From Polytrichum commune (lineage: Eukaryota; Streptophyta; Polytrichopsida; Polytrichales; Polytrichaceae), in the NCBI GenBank assembly GCA_950295325.1, contig OX485806.1:27406001-27470000 (forward strand): DNA of 64,000 nt, written 5' to 3'. The position numbers and the translations under genes are program-made. The notes under the pieces were generated by a model. That model worked only from the letters and a program-made list of their open reading frames with translations. It searched no databases and had not been told where the DNA came from. Shown here one piece after another: positions 1-10,700 of this stretch. The stretch's first letter is position 1, and every line of letters begins with the position of its first letter.

Positions 1-238
1 TCGGAGACCATGAAAGAGATATATTGGTCGGTCATATTTCAGCTTGAATCTAGTATGGGAGGGGGGTCCAGTTAGCCTTCAAGTAGCTTCATAATCTTAA
101 GTGGTCCAATTAAACGAGATGTTAGGAAACGGTCTTTGAAGATGGAAAGGAGGCGGGTTACTATGCTCTGTGGCTTGTTTGCGCCAGAAAGAGAACTTCA
201 TGTGATCACATACAGGCCTAACAGATGAGTCTAGAATG

Positions 239-274
<36 letters not shown>

Positions 275-2711
275 ATATCACATAAAGAGTCCGATCACAA
301 GGTATCATTTGGGTGACAACTCGTAACTAAAAACCTTGTCAAATACCAGTCAAATATAATAAAGTGTCCAACATGACTCAAGATAAAGTATCTAACATGA
401 CTCAAGATCTTGCTCTAACCTGAAAATACCATTGTGGGTGAACTTGTGACTCAGGCTGGTGGTTTCTTTGGGATTTTCACTTCGATTATCGCATGGTACG
501 TTGCGTGCGCGGGTTTGATGACAGCTGATAACTCCTACTTCGTTCTCCCAGTCGGGCCTCTCAACAAGCGCCGTTAAGATTTCATGTCGTTGAAGACCTT
601 GAACTTCCACCTTGCCTTCAAGATGAGCAAGCTCTAACTAGCCGATGTAACTCGAATATTTTAACAGCTTCATAATTTGATTAGGAATTAGTCGAAATCG
701 CCGCACTGATTATGTAGTTGAATCAGTCCCTGGTCAGCAAATTTGTGGGTGGTTAATTTGCTCAGTCTTCTCACTGTTCTTAGCACATGCAATATTATAA
801 AGAGAGAGCTAAGTGCAGCTCCTATCCATGGCCCCGGTGATCATAGCTCCAGCTCTCCTTGCTGTAATATGTATTAATTTATAGACTGCTCAAAACTTGG
901 AATTGATTTCCTTCCACCTGAGCAGCTTGAAGTTGTTGCCACTCAGATAGGATGGTTCTTCCTTTGATATTTACCTCAGTTGTTCCCCGTTCCTTGTTAT
1001 AAGAACACCATTGCTGAAGCAGCCTTGGTTTGTACTATATTAGGAATGTTGAGAAAAATAGTAAATTCTCCAGGACTCGTAATATCCAGATTTCTGAATT
1101 GAATAAAGAGTTTTGCAACTCATTTTCCGTTATTGCACAATGATGATATTGAATTCCATGTGATTTACCTCGGGGATGGCATTTGGATTCATATAAGCAT
1201 TCATAAGGCAATCTGCTCATGTTGTAGCAACCCCCTCGTGATTATCATATAACACGATTGCCCCCAGCTTAAAACCGTTACATCTGCCACTGCTTAAAAT
1301 CTCCTTACCACTGGTCTTCTTCCACTGCACAGATTTGGAATCTATGAATACGAATTGGAAATCTGTAGTACATCATAATACCATCTACTGGACAAGAACC
1401 AGTGGTAAAGAACCGTAATTCTTGCAGTGAACATGCCATTGGTTACTAAAGTACAGCAATTTTCCCATGTAGATTTTCACCATGCGAATTGCGGTTCCTT
1501 ACTGGTGGTTCCCTTCCACTAAAAGGGTTTGAAATCTATAAATTTGGATAAGAAATTTAGTATTGGAGTTGATCATAACACCATTCATTTGAAGAAAATC
1601 AATTTGAAAATAGGGATTTTCGAATCTTCTTTACAAGTTGACATATGAGATGATGTGGAGATGAAACTTAACGAACTGCTGTAGTTGCTATCATATTAAC
1701 ACATCGTTATCATATTGTCCAACATGAATCATTTTTGAAAGCAGTAATTTATCTTCATCTGTGTGCACTTCACAATATTCTTTCAGATTTTCACTTAATA
1801 CTCTTACGCATTGGTGTTCGATTCTCTACAATGAAGTGCATGGAAGTGTCAAAACACCAGATTTAACCTCATAGATTGAAAAGTACTCAGGTGTTTGTCA
1901 CCAGAAAGATATTTAAATGCTGGTGATACTCTTCTTTTACAGGAATCCGGGTCCTTTTTTCAGCAATTTGGCATGTCGATTCTTGCATGCCAATTCATAT
2001 TTGCAAAAGAGTTCAGGTTCTGCTCATAATTTCCAAGATAATTGGGAAACAGGAGATGTATTTTAAGAGTAGGGCTTACTATCCATAAACTTTCAATCAA
2101 CTGAGTATACGCACTATGGAGTTTTGAGACAATGCACAGCAACTTAGAACAAGCAAAGGAAACTTTTTTTCTTGTCTTAGCATAAAGCAAAGAAAACCTC
2201 AACCATAGACATGTGCTCTTGCCTATTTATTAAATGGATTTCCCTCCATTCGAAACACTCGCTGTGACTACTATAATCTTCAAGTGATGTTTCAACGATG
2301 GTTTAAATTGTCTTACTGCCGTATCTCTTGAATGCCGGTGCTGTACAGAGTATCTCTTCTCGTATGCTCGTGCTTTTAAATCGCAATACCCCTGTTACCT
2401 GTTTTCCAGTAACACAAATATCTGCATCGTTCTTTGATTGCTTAATTCCCTGTATGTGCTCCTTAAGAAATTAATTTGCTGGGGCAGGTTTGAAAAGTGC
2501 CGCTGATGTGAGTTGAAACATGGTTGCAACATCATTTGTCGAAACTTGTCTCTTGTGCACAAATTCGCATAATGTTCGGAGGTGGTTTCACAATGACATT
2601 ACAATGACAACAATCTCTCTTCAAAAGTAGCCTTTCAAAACTGAAAAATCCTCTAAATAAGCATTCCGCAGACTCCGGTTCTATAGCAAATTACCACCAG
2701 TCGTAATCAGA
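1..2711. other. Intergenic DNA, no gene seen
   Basis: AT-rich sequence with frequent stops in all frames; the few short open frames have no recognisable domain. A compound (GT)n(TA)n microsatellite lies at about 239-273. I see no RNA gene or transposon end before the snoRNA cluster that begins at 2,712. Confidence 0.6.
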
Positions 2712-2804
2712 GGGATTGGCTGTCAGCTGGTAGTGCATGTTTTATTCCTCACTGATTTCTCAGAACAGGTCTATGTATTGTATCGTCATCCAGCTTTCAA
2801 TCCC
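2712..2804 (-). ncRNA. U25: Box C/D snoRNA sno3, U25/snR56-like (cluster A)
   Basis: On the minus strand an extended terminal stem (GGGATTG with CAATCCC, then GCTG with CAGC) encloses box C (ATGACGA, one change from RUGAUGA), D' (CTGA), a C'-like GTGAGGA and box D (CTGA). The guide before D' contains CATAGACCTGTT, which pairs with the conserved 18S rRNA segment AACAGGTCTGTG with one G-U pair. It would direct 2'-O-methylation of the G in ACAGG, the site served by vertebrate U25 and yeast snR56. A second guide before D can pair with the 18S GGTGGTGCATG segment with one wobble. The assignment rests on boxes, stem and guide; no alignment was run. Confidence 0.8.
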
Positions 2805-2843
2805 CAATATTTTCATTTTAGATTTCGCATCTTAATGATGTAT

Positions 2844-2922
2844 GAAGCCTCAGTCGAAAGATGGTGATTAATTATACATCATGCATTTCAGATGTTTTCG
2901 GATTCTCTTCATCACCGGCTTC
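2844..2922 (-). ncRNA. Box C/D snoRNA sno2, LSU rRNA guide (cluster A)
   Basis: The minus strand reads a GAAGCC terminal stem, box C GTGATGA, D' CTGA, a C'-like ATGATGT, then box D CTGA and the closing GGCTTC. The 13 nt before box D, TCACCATCTTTCG, match perfectly the complement of the conserved LSU rRNA segment CGAAAGATGGTGA. By the five-nucleotide rule the target is the second A of CGAAAG, a site I associate with yeast 25S A817 (snR60). The D' guide (ATCCGAAAAC) has no target that I recognise. It lies 40 nt from both neighbouring snoRNAs, as expected for a processed polycistron. Confidence 0.82.
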
Positions 2923-2961
2923 GCCCATCATCAAGGTTAACAAATATCAGGTGAACATAAA

Positions 2962-3079
2962 GGCTTCAGTTTGCATTTTCGCGTCATTGAAATGCAAGGG
3001 CATACTGAGGAGGTTCTCCTTGTCAAACAAGGTCCCAGCACCACTTGCAACTGCGCCCTAGAGGTAACCATCATCAGCC
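2962..3079 (-). ncRNA. Putative box C/D snoRNA sno1, orphan (cluster A)
   Basis: The minus strand begins GGC-TGATGA and ends CTGA-AGCC, so boxes C and D sit directly inside a GGCT/AGCC terminal stem. The body of about 118 nt is longer than usual and has an internal hairpin (CCTTG with CAAGG). The same sequence recurs at 20,924 and 22,006 with boxes and stem kept while other bases vary, which argues for a functional RNA. No rRNA target was recognised, so it is an orphan guide or a different small RNA class. Confidence 0.65.
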
Positions 3080-3156
3080 ATTTCCAAAACACTTTTAACA
3101 AACCCTAAACTTCAAAGTGAAACAAAAGGACGCGACCTCCGAACATTGCCGATTGA

Positions 3157-3284
3157 GTCTGTGAACAGGACATAAGTAATGGTGAAGGGACAACCCAGCC
3201 CACGTCGCGCCTGACCGATTTGTTGTCGGCCTCGTTTACGAGGTGCAGCGTCATTACAATAGCACAAGGCATGCTCACAGCACC
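3157..3284 (-). ncRNA. Putative H/ACA-like RNA (cluster A)
   Basis: This is the upstream member of cluster A on the minus strand. A stem GGTGC/GCACC closes a hairpin with an internal loop, followed by a CTCGT/ACGAG mini-stem, an ACAACA H-box-like linker, a second structured segment and a terminal ACA close to the 3' end. The order fits hairpin-H-hairpin-ACA architecture, but I cannot fold it rigorously. The close relative at 20,738 has a better-paired first stem. A structured leader rather than a true H/ACA snoRNA is possible. Confidence 0.45.
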
Positions 3285-3629
3285 AGATACCAGAGGCCTA
3301 AACGGTATGTATCACCTCATTACAAGCCTATCATCAGCTGCTACATGATATGAATTAGCCACAACATCAAGGTAACTCAAGGAAGAACCATACACAGAGC
3401 GAAAGTCCTAAAGAGATATCATACTACGAAGGTTTCAGAGTTTAAGTACTCTAGAAGAGCTGCGAAGGAGACGAACTCTGCAGGCGCTCTCCAAACCCTA
3501 AACGCAGTCGATAGGATGTAACCCTAACGACTCACATCCGTATGTTTTAGGATGTAATCATACATTCATCCTCACAGCTGTGACGTTTTAGGAGTTACAT
3601 AGGAAGTTGAGAACTTCAAGTCACATTGA
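3285..3629 (-). promoter_or_regulatory. Upstream region of snoRNA cluster A with telo-box
   Basis: Upstream of cluster A in minus orientation. A telo-box core (AAACCCTAAA on the plus strand, about 3,493-3,502) and a second ACCCTAA near 3,519 occur 200-240 nt from the first RNA. Telo-boxes are typical of plant snoRNA and ribosomal-protein promoters. No clear TATA box was identified, so the start site is undefined. Confidence 0.4.
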
Positions 3630-4717
3630 GGGCCAGTGCACACGAGGTCCCAAGTCGAAGTCCCAAGTCACTTGAGGTCAATCCGTGCAATCTTAGCCGT
3701 TGAGAGGATGGGAGTTGGGGCCTACTACATTGTTTTATCTAATAAGTGTGGGTTGGAATTTAATGTGGCCCACATGGATTTTATAGTACTTGCTTTGATT
3801 AACATCAATAATTTTGTAGATCTTGTCTTGTGTTGTCTTGAATTTTCATCCCAATATGCAGATGACAAAACCCACACTAATTTTTCACATTGAAAATTAT
3901 AGTGGGCCACTTCAAATTTATAATGTAAAAATATTATGGTTAATTGGGAATTATTATGGCCTACACTAATTAGGCAAACCAATGTACTTCACATGGGGTC
4001 TCAAAGCTCTAAGTCCCAAGTATGACATGGATGCCTAAGGTCAAGGCATCCATAGTTGACCAGGTCCATTTAACCACTCACTAGGGTCATTCAATGCTAA
4101 TGTAGATGAGACATGTATTTTTTGTGAACAAAGTTTAAGTTTATGTGGTGGATGCTTGTGATTGAATACCCTCATAAGAGTTTTGATAATTGTCGTAGCC
4201 AATGAGTAGCATTGAGATGAGTGGTTATGGGTTAACCCATAGATTGACTATGTGTAATTCTAACATTTACGCTTCAAAATTGTAGCAATTTCCATATCAT
4301 GATTTTAAAAATGTGTTTCTCTTTGCAAGAAAAATAGTTCACCGCTATGACTCCTCCTAAACAAATGCAGATTCTCTTATTTATCGGTTATAGATGCCTC
4401 AACCTTACTTGGCAACACTTTTTGGACATGACACTTGGGACTTGTGTTGAGATGTGATGTGAGCAAAAAGCTAGACCCAACTCTCTACACAAGTTGCCAT
4501 TTAAATTTTATATTAAAAAAAACAAGAAAAACAACAACAACAACAATTTGCATAAGATAATCAAGATTCAACTGTGGTGGATATTAACCATACTCGAATG
4601 GACTCAAAACCATATTTTAATGATTCTTTGAGGCTCAAAAATTGGAACTTTGCCTCCATGTTGGCACTTGTTGACATGTGTGTGACTTGAGACTTAGGAC
4701 CCCATGTGAACCAACCC
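3630..4717. mobile_element. Tourist-like MITE (family T2), enlarged by nested insertions
   Basis: The left end (GGGCCAGTGCACACGAGGTC) and right end (CCCCATGTGAACCAACCC) are imperfect inverted repeats, and the interior matches the 395-bp element at 19,959-20,353 in order: the caagtcacttgaggtcaat block, the agacccaactct block, and the ggaactttgcctccat block. This copy is about 1.1 kb because extra sequence sits inside it, including another TIR element at about 3,725-3,990. It is a non-autonomous, decayed copy. Confidence 0.7.
3725..3990. mobile_element. Small TIR element nested in the T2 MITE
   Basis: The left end TACATTGTTTTATCTAATAA and the reverse complement of the right end (TACATTGGTTTGCCTAATTA) agree over about 27 bp with a few mismatches. 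A second inner inverted pair (GTGGCCCAC and GTGGGCCAC) follows. The element has no coding capacity and interrupts the T2 MITE, so it inserted later. Confidence 0.6.
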
Positions 4718-5881
4718 TTATGTGGTTTGGTCTCCTTTGGATGCAATTCATGTAAAAAAGGAAATTTGGAACCATTATTGGGGTTGAGAGGTTTTCATAC
4801 CACTTTGTGCTATTGTTTCTTTATTGTCAACAATTCACATGTTATAACTTAGGTAGATGTAATACACATCTATGAAACGTACAAATTCACAAATTTGAGA
4901 GAATCCAATGGTTGTAAAGTATAAATTAGCATGAAGGGATAGCTAGTGAATATAAAGGTTTTGATTAATTTTTGATGGTGAGATGGAAAGTAATATGGAT
5001 TTAAAATAGATTCAATGGCTTAAAATCAAAATACATACATTTTAGAATTTGAGTTTCTAGCATTGGAGTACATATTTATATTATAAGGGGGGTCAAAGTT
5101 CATTGATCTGGTGGTGGGTGTGTCTCATACCTATTGTGCTTGAGTGTCATGTTTGGAACATTGTTTGGGTTGGAGTGTTGCCCAAAATGCTAAAGATAGT
5201 TGATCCTCACAACACGCAATGACCACGGGCAAGCAAGCTTGCATCCACCCTCAAGCAACAATAACCTCCCAAGGTAGATGGGCCTTAAGTGGCTTGTTTT
5301 CTTAATTGGATCCCTAGATTTTATTGGTATGTGGTTCGTTGAGGATCAAAGAGGAAACATTGTAAAGACACATGTTTTAAAGAGATTTGACTACCTCTTC
5401 AAATACTAATAACTACTCCACACTCAAACGTGAACATTACTGGGAGGACCTATGTATCCAGTTGAGAAGTCAACAAACATGCACTTCTGGTAACCATAAC
5501 TATATCAGGGGAGGTCTTATTTTCAAAGCAATTTTTGCAGATGTTTCATCATATATTTGCTAATGCAACATGAGTTTTGTTGTGTATATCTAAATAGTAT
5601 AAGTTGGAGAACATGAAAACAAACCAAATAACATCCACATACCTTACATGCAATTCCAAGAATGCATTTCATTCATGTTCTCCTTATTTTTCCATCACAT
5701 GACACTAATTTTATGAATCATCTATTGGAACTCAAACGAATACATACCTCAAGATGGCCAAACATGACGAGGCCATGAGGTGGGATTTCCCGAAAAGTTA
5801 TGCCCAAATGATAGTCCATAGGGTCTTTGTAGGACTGTACACTAGAACAAAATTTCTCCGTTACAAATGTCCATTGCAACT
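4718..5881. repeat. Intergenic DNA with one end of a TIR element (family K)
   Basis: Mostly unannotated AT-rich sequence. At about 5,280-5,445 the sequence GGGCCTTAAGTGGCTTG and roughly 160 nt after it match, in reverse orientation, the right end of the TIR element at 43,044-43,719. Only that end is recognisable here. No gene is seen. Confidence 0.5.
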
Positions 5882-6015
5882 TGTGGCAAGAAAATGCATA
5901 AACAATTTTTTTGGTAGTCAACCAAAGGGTTTAGAGTGTCAGTTGTCCAAAACCCTGCAACCAGATTTCTTTGGTTAACAACCAAAGTGATTTGTTTATG
6001 CATTTTCTTGCCACA
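5882..6015. repeat. Long near-perfect foldback hairpin
   Basis: A perfect 24-nt inverted pair (5,882-5,905 and 5,992-6,015; arm starts TGTGGCAAGAAAATGCATAA) continues inward with a less perfect CTTTGGTT/AACCAAAG-rich second pair, giving a stem of about 50 bp with a loop of about 30 nt. There is no coding potential. It could be a foldback MITE or an inverted-repeat small-RNA precursor; strand and transcription cannot be told from sequence. Confidence 0.75.
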
Positions 6016-7259
6016 TTTGCTATGGCCAAGTCGCAATTGATGGTTGTGATGGACAAGTACTCTTTTTGTGGAAAGGGCTAATTGGATTGAGTAAGGTGGA
6101 GAAAACATAAACCATAATATTTGTGAAAATGTCACATGACACATAAAAATATCATATATGTCATTTTCTTAAATGCAAGGAAAGCCGGCTTGAATTTGTC
6201 CTCGAAGGCAACTTTTGCCAACTTCAACTTTTTTCAAAGTTCAAATGCATTTCACAAGACTAGAAACTAAGTCGGCCTTGAAAAGAAAAAACATCGCATG
6301 TGAATGTGACATTTTTCACCAATACTATGTGATAACATTATTGAACTCTGTGATGATGTTCCCCAACACTAGAAGAAATCGTGTCCATAGCAACCACATG
6401 CAATTGGCCCTTTCGACCCAGTGGGTGTGGGGATTACCCTATGCAACTAAAAGTGGAGGGTTGGACCCCATGGGATCCGAGCCATAAAACATGTATATAA
6501 ATATTAAAGTAGAAGGCATCAACTTAATTATTATAAACTAAAAAACTATAAATAGCACACAAATATAAGTTTCATTTTAGAATGACAAAAGAACCTTTCA
6601 AATGGTAAGTCAAATAGATTAGAACCTCAATGCTCATGAGGATTTTTTGATATCTTTTACTTCCAAGTTCATTACCTGCTTTATTGATGTTCAATAACAT
6701 GCTTTTAGTTTTACTTCTGGAACGAAATCCCAATCAATTACTTATTTGCTAAAGGAAACTGAACATATATATTTGAAAAATTGGGCCTTCAAGGTGAAGT
6801 TGCACTCAATATGGGATTTGTAGACAAGCGACCTTCAAGAATGCAAGGGCAATTTTTTTTAGGAATCGGACGGGGACGGACGCCAATTGTTGGTTGGGAT
6901 AAAATAAAATAATTTTTTTGGCGGGGCTGCTTGGGATGCCGGATCACAGGCCCATGACACCCCTTCCTCATACAGGAGCCACTTCGGAGGGCCCCACACC
7001 AGCCGGGCTGGCTAGGGGCCAATCGGACCCCCAGTATGGCTGGTATATCATGATGGGGACATGGCTCGGCCGGATAGGGCCAGTGATCGGGGAAATTTTT
7101 GGGCATAACCGGTTGAGATCCTAGTGTTTGCAAGTCCCACCAGTTACATGTTAACATCCTTCGGTTTTCCTTTACTAAATTGGGGTATATTTTATAAATT
7201 CCTCTAAAAAATTGATAATTTCCCTGCAGTCTTGAACTTCAACCGGTTATTTCGCAAAC
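6016..7259. other. Intergenic DNA with a GC-rich patch
   Basis: AT-rich to about 6,900, then an abrupt GC-rich block (about 6,918-7,085). From about 7,088 it carries a dispersed repeat (gcataaccggttgagatcct...) also seen near 33,370 and, inverted, near 59,030-59,110. Open frames across the GC-rich block overlap on both strands and resemble nothing known. Confidence 0.5.
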
Positions 7260-7700
7260 TCAACCGGTTCTTCCCATCATAGGCTGGGCCCGCCCAAATG
7301 GCATGAGCTCTAACCCCATCCCGCTCTCATTGATTGCTTCTATTTAATTTCTGAATATATAGAGCCTGCTGTTCTCCGGGCCGAGAAATGCCGGGTGCCA
7401 CGTGTTCAGCCGGCCCGATTCTGCCCCAGCCCGGCCGGACCCGGCATGCGTGCACTTCAGTGTAGCCCTAATCAGAGCTCGAAGATCGAAGACTCTTCGC
7501 AAGAACGGGACTAGTCAATAGTGAATTTTTCAATCACAGTTTCAGGGTAGTGTAGGTGATGAGGCTTGACATACAAGTCTCAATCTAGAATTGTTTCTCA
7601 ATTATAGAAAATTGTGAGCTCCGATTTCACGTAGTTAAGGTTTACTGTCAAGCCAATGTAGTGAAGGCAGGCGAGATTCGGGCAAGCAAGGGATGCAAGA
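7260..7700 (+). promoter_or_regulatory. Putative promoter and 5' leader of the MIP2/NBAS gene
   Basis: In the 440 nt before the proposed start codon are a site II-like TGGGCC (about 7,286), a TATATA run (about 7,355) and a G-box CACGTG (about 7,398) in a locally GC-rich stretch. These are seen directly; their use as a promoter is inferred. Confidence 0.4.
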
Positions 7701-10700
7701 ATGGATCGCAGAGGGCCTGTTTTGTTTCAGCTCTTCACGCATGCTCAATCCTCGCCATCTCAATGGGACGAGGGAAATTCTGCTGATGAGGTGTGTAATA
7801 TTTGCCAGAATTTGCTCACAAAATTGCAAGGGTTTTGGACTGGCGATCATTGAAAAATTCTTAATTGGATTTGCCCAAGTTGATAAGTAAGTCCCTTAAT
7901 CATGTAGCAGATGAGAGTGAAGTATTGATGTAGTGCTTACTATTGCAATTTGGGTGGCAGGGTGAAGGTGGGGCGGTGGCTGGGATTGGGAAGAAACTCC
8001 TCCAATTGCCATATGTAGGAGGTATGCATGTCTCATCATATGTACCACTCATCTGCTTTGGTGCAATCCAAATCAAAATGCATCTAATTCAAGGTAGAGG
8101 GTTCTGGAACCGTCACTTTAAGCGCTGAGTGTCTACACTACGAACAGATTGATAACGGTTGAGATGTTTCTTATTAGCAATTGAAAGGAGATTCCTGGGC
8201 ATCAAAGTATGCCTTATTTGAATTCCGTATGCAAAAGTTATAGGGTTCGAAGTTTTATTGGTAGACGATCCATAACCGACACGGAAGCCTGATGTTTAGG
8301 TGGGTGACATTCTCAAGATCAATGTGTACTTGTACTTCCAGATTTTAGGGTGTTGGTTTTAGCACCCTCTACCTTACACCTTTTCTGTGTGCATTGTGAT
8401 TTGAATTTTTGTAACTCTGCAGGTGTAGCAAGCTGGGCATGGCCCCCTGCAGCAAGATTGGATGTGAGCCTGAGCCCTCCTCTTGTTTCTCCGTCTTCGA
8501 AATATGTAGCAATTCTGCATCAGGCCACAGTGACAATTCTGGCCAAAGTTGACAATTTCAAAGAGCCTACAGGAATTTGCAGAGGTATGTTCAGAGCAGT
8601 CTCTTGGTTGGCATTTTTTGAATCCTTCTGACTTCCATATAATGTGTGGTTCAGTTGCGGAGAACAGTGACATTGTGGTGTGGGTTTTGTAGGAGCCTCA
8701 AGGGTGGAAGCATATACTCATGGAGTATGGCTGGAAGAATGGGAGATGATTGTGGTTGTTAGCTCGCAGAGAAGTCTTCACTATCTGAATGTCAGCGGAC
8801 AAGAAGTTGACAGCTTGATGTTGCCAAATTGGAAGGGATCTGGGCAGATTTGTGGTTTGTTTGCCCATCATGCATCCTTAAACAAAGGGTAAGCACTTTT
8901 CCATGGGGATGTGTCATCTCGATATGGATTTTGATAACTTAGCTGTGACTAATGTGTTTCAAAAACCTTAAAAGATTATCCCTAATAACAATTTCTTCAT
9001 GTTCATCTTGCTTCATCAGGACTTTGGCTTGTAGGTGCATTTCTACCTCTTAGTCCATAGACATGGAAATGATAAGTCTATTGGCTGCTTTGACTATAAG
9101 GTGAATTCTGGATGCATCCGAGATTGATATCAAAGGGTTGCACAGGTATGAAGTGGTGGTGTTGACGTCAGATGGAGTGCTCCACCACACCCTCAAGACA
9201 GACAAGTATGATGTAGCAACCCTATCAGCTGTGCAATGGAGTGCCAAAAAACAACACCCTCAAGGAGTGTCAGGACTTCACTTCCATCCTGGAAAATCTG
9301 TGTTGGCCCTTGTTGGGCCTTCAAAGGACCCATCTACAGGTTGCTTCATTTGTGAGATTGTAATATTTAGCTTGGACTGCACCTTGCAGTTGATTGCTTT
9401 GTATGTTTGTGTGGAAGGTGGTACGCTTGGTCCAGTGGTAGTTATTATATGTCTCTTTGCCTCCCTGGTTTCTTTTCCCACCTGAATTCCTTCTGTCTGG
9501 TTAGGGCATAAGAGGTACTTGGAGAAAAATTCCAAGGATTTATATTTCTAGATGTTTTTTTTTCCACCAGGTAAGAATCTGACGTACGCTGTTTTTGTTT
9601 CTTATAATTGTACTTCTAAGAATCCTTATCAGTCCTAATTTGTAAGTGCAGGAGGAAATTTGTGGTTCTGAGTTTCTTTGGGGTGTATTGCAGGAGGCTT
9701 CAGTTTTTCCCTATGGAACTTATCAGGCAGTCCACAGCTATTTTGGAGCAATCTTGGAAAGCAGCAAGGAGGGGGTGCTTCGAAATGGTTTAGCGGCAAA
9801 TACTCTCCTGAGAAGAAACCTATTGTGCGGGTATCTCCAAGTGCTGAGCTTGTTGCTGTTATTGATGAGTCAAGCAGGCTACATGTATTATCAAAGAAAG
9901 CAAGAGGGATGGAAGATGTTACGTTGGCAAAGGAGGCAGAGACCAGCTCCCCAAAAGTCAGATGTTGGGATATGGATAAGATTGATGAGGTAGAGTGGCT
10001 TTCAGAGGATGTAATGATGGTGGTAAGACATGATGGAGCTGTAAATGAAGTACTTGTCCCTAGTTTGGTTCCTCTTTTGGATGAAGTCCCACCTCCCTTC
10101 TCCCCAGGTTGTCAGATTGCACAGGGTGCTAAAGGCCAGACGTTTGTGCTTGATCATCTCCCTATTTTAGAGAATGTAAAGGGTGGAGAAACCTCAGTTG
10201 TGGACAAGAGTGTTGAGCACAGAAGCTGGAGAGGGTGGAGATTGTCGTCAATTGTGGAACGGTCCAAGGATGAGATGTTCCTGATTAAGATTAAGGAGGG
10301 AAATTATGTGGCTGCAATGCAGTTGGCTCAGAAGTATGCGCTAGATGTAGATGAAGTGTACAAGGCTCGTTGGACAATGTCTGACTTTGGGAAGTTAGCT
10401 GTGTCTGAGAATCTTACTAAAGTGTGTGACCGGAAGTGGGTTGTGAGGGAATGCTTAACAAGAGTGTGCTCAACCCAGGAAGCTATGACTTCTCTGCTTG
10501 TGTATGGTCTGGTGGAGACTGAAAATAACAGTCGTGAGGACAAAAGTGCTCACGATGATGAGACATGGTGGTTCCGCTTGGAACGCCTTCGCCTCTTACA
10601 ATATAAAGACAGGCTTGAAACTTTCTTGGGCATGCACAATGGCAGGTCAGTGTCTTGTTTCTATTGCTTGCCACACTGTTCATTGTTTACTTGTCTCTTG

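Noticed and set aside
3636-3982. Open frames on both strands of 85 codons each
   Set aside because: They fall entirely in nested MITE sequence with inverted repeats; mirrored frames are expected from palindromic DNA.
6789-7157. 122-codon minus-strand frame rich in Pro
   Set aside because: It sits in a GC-rich patch with overlapping frames on both strands, has no domain and overlaps a dispersed repeat.
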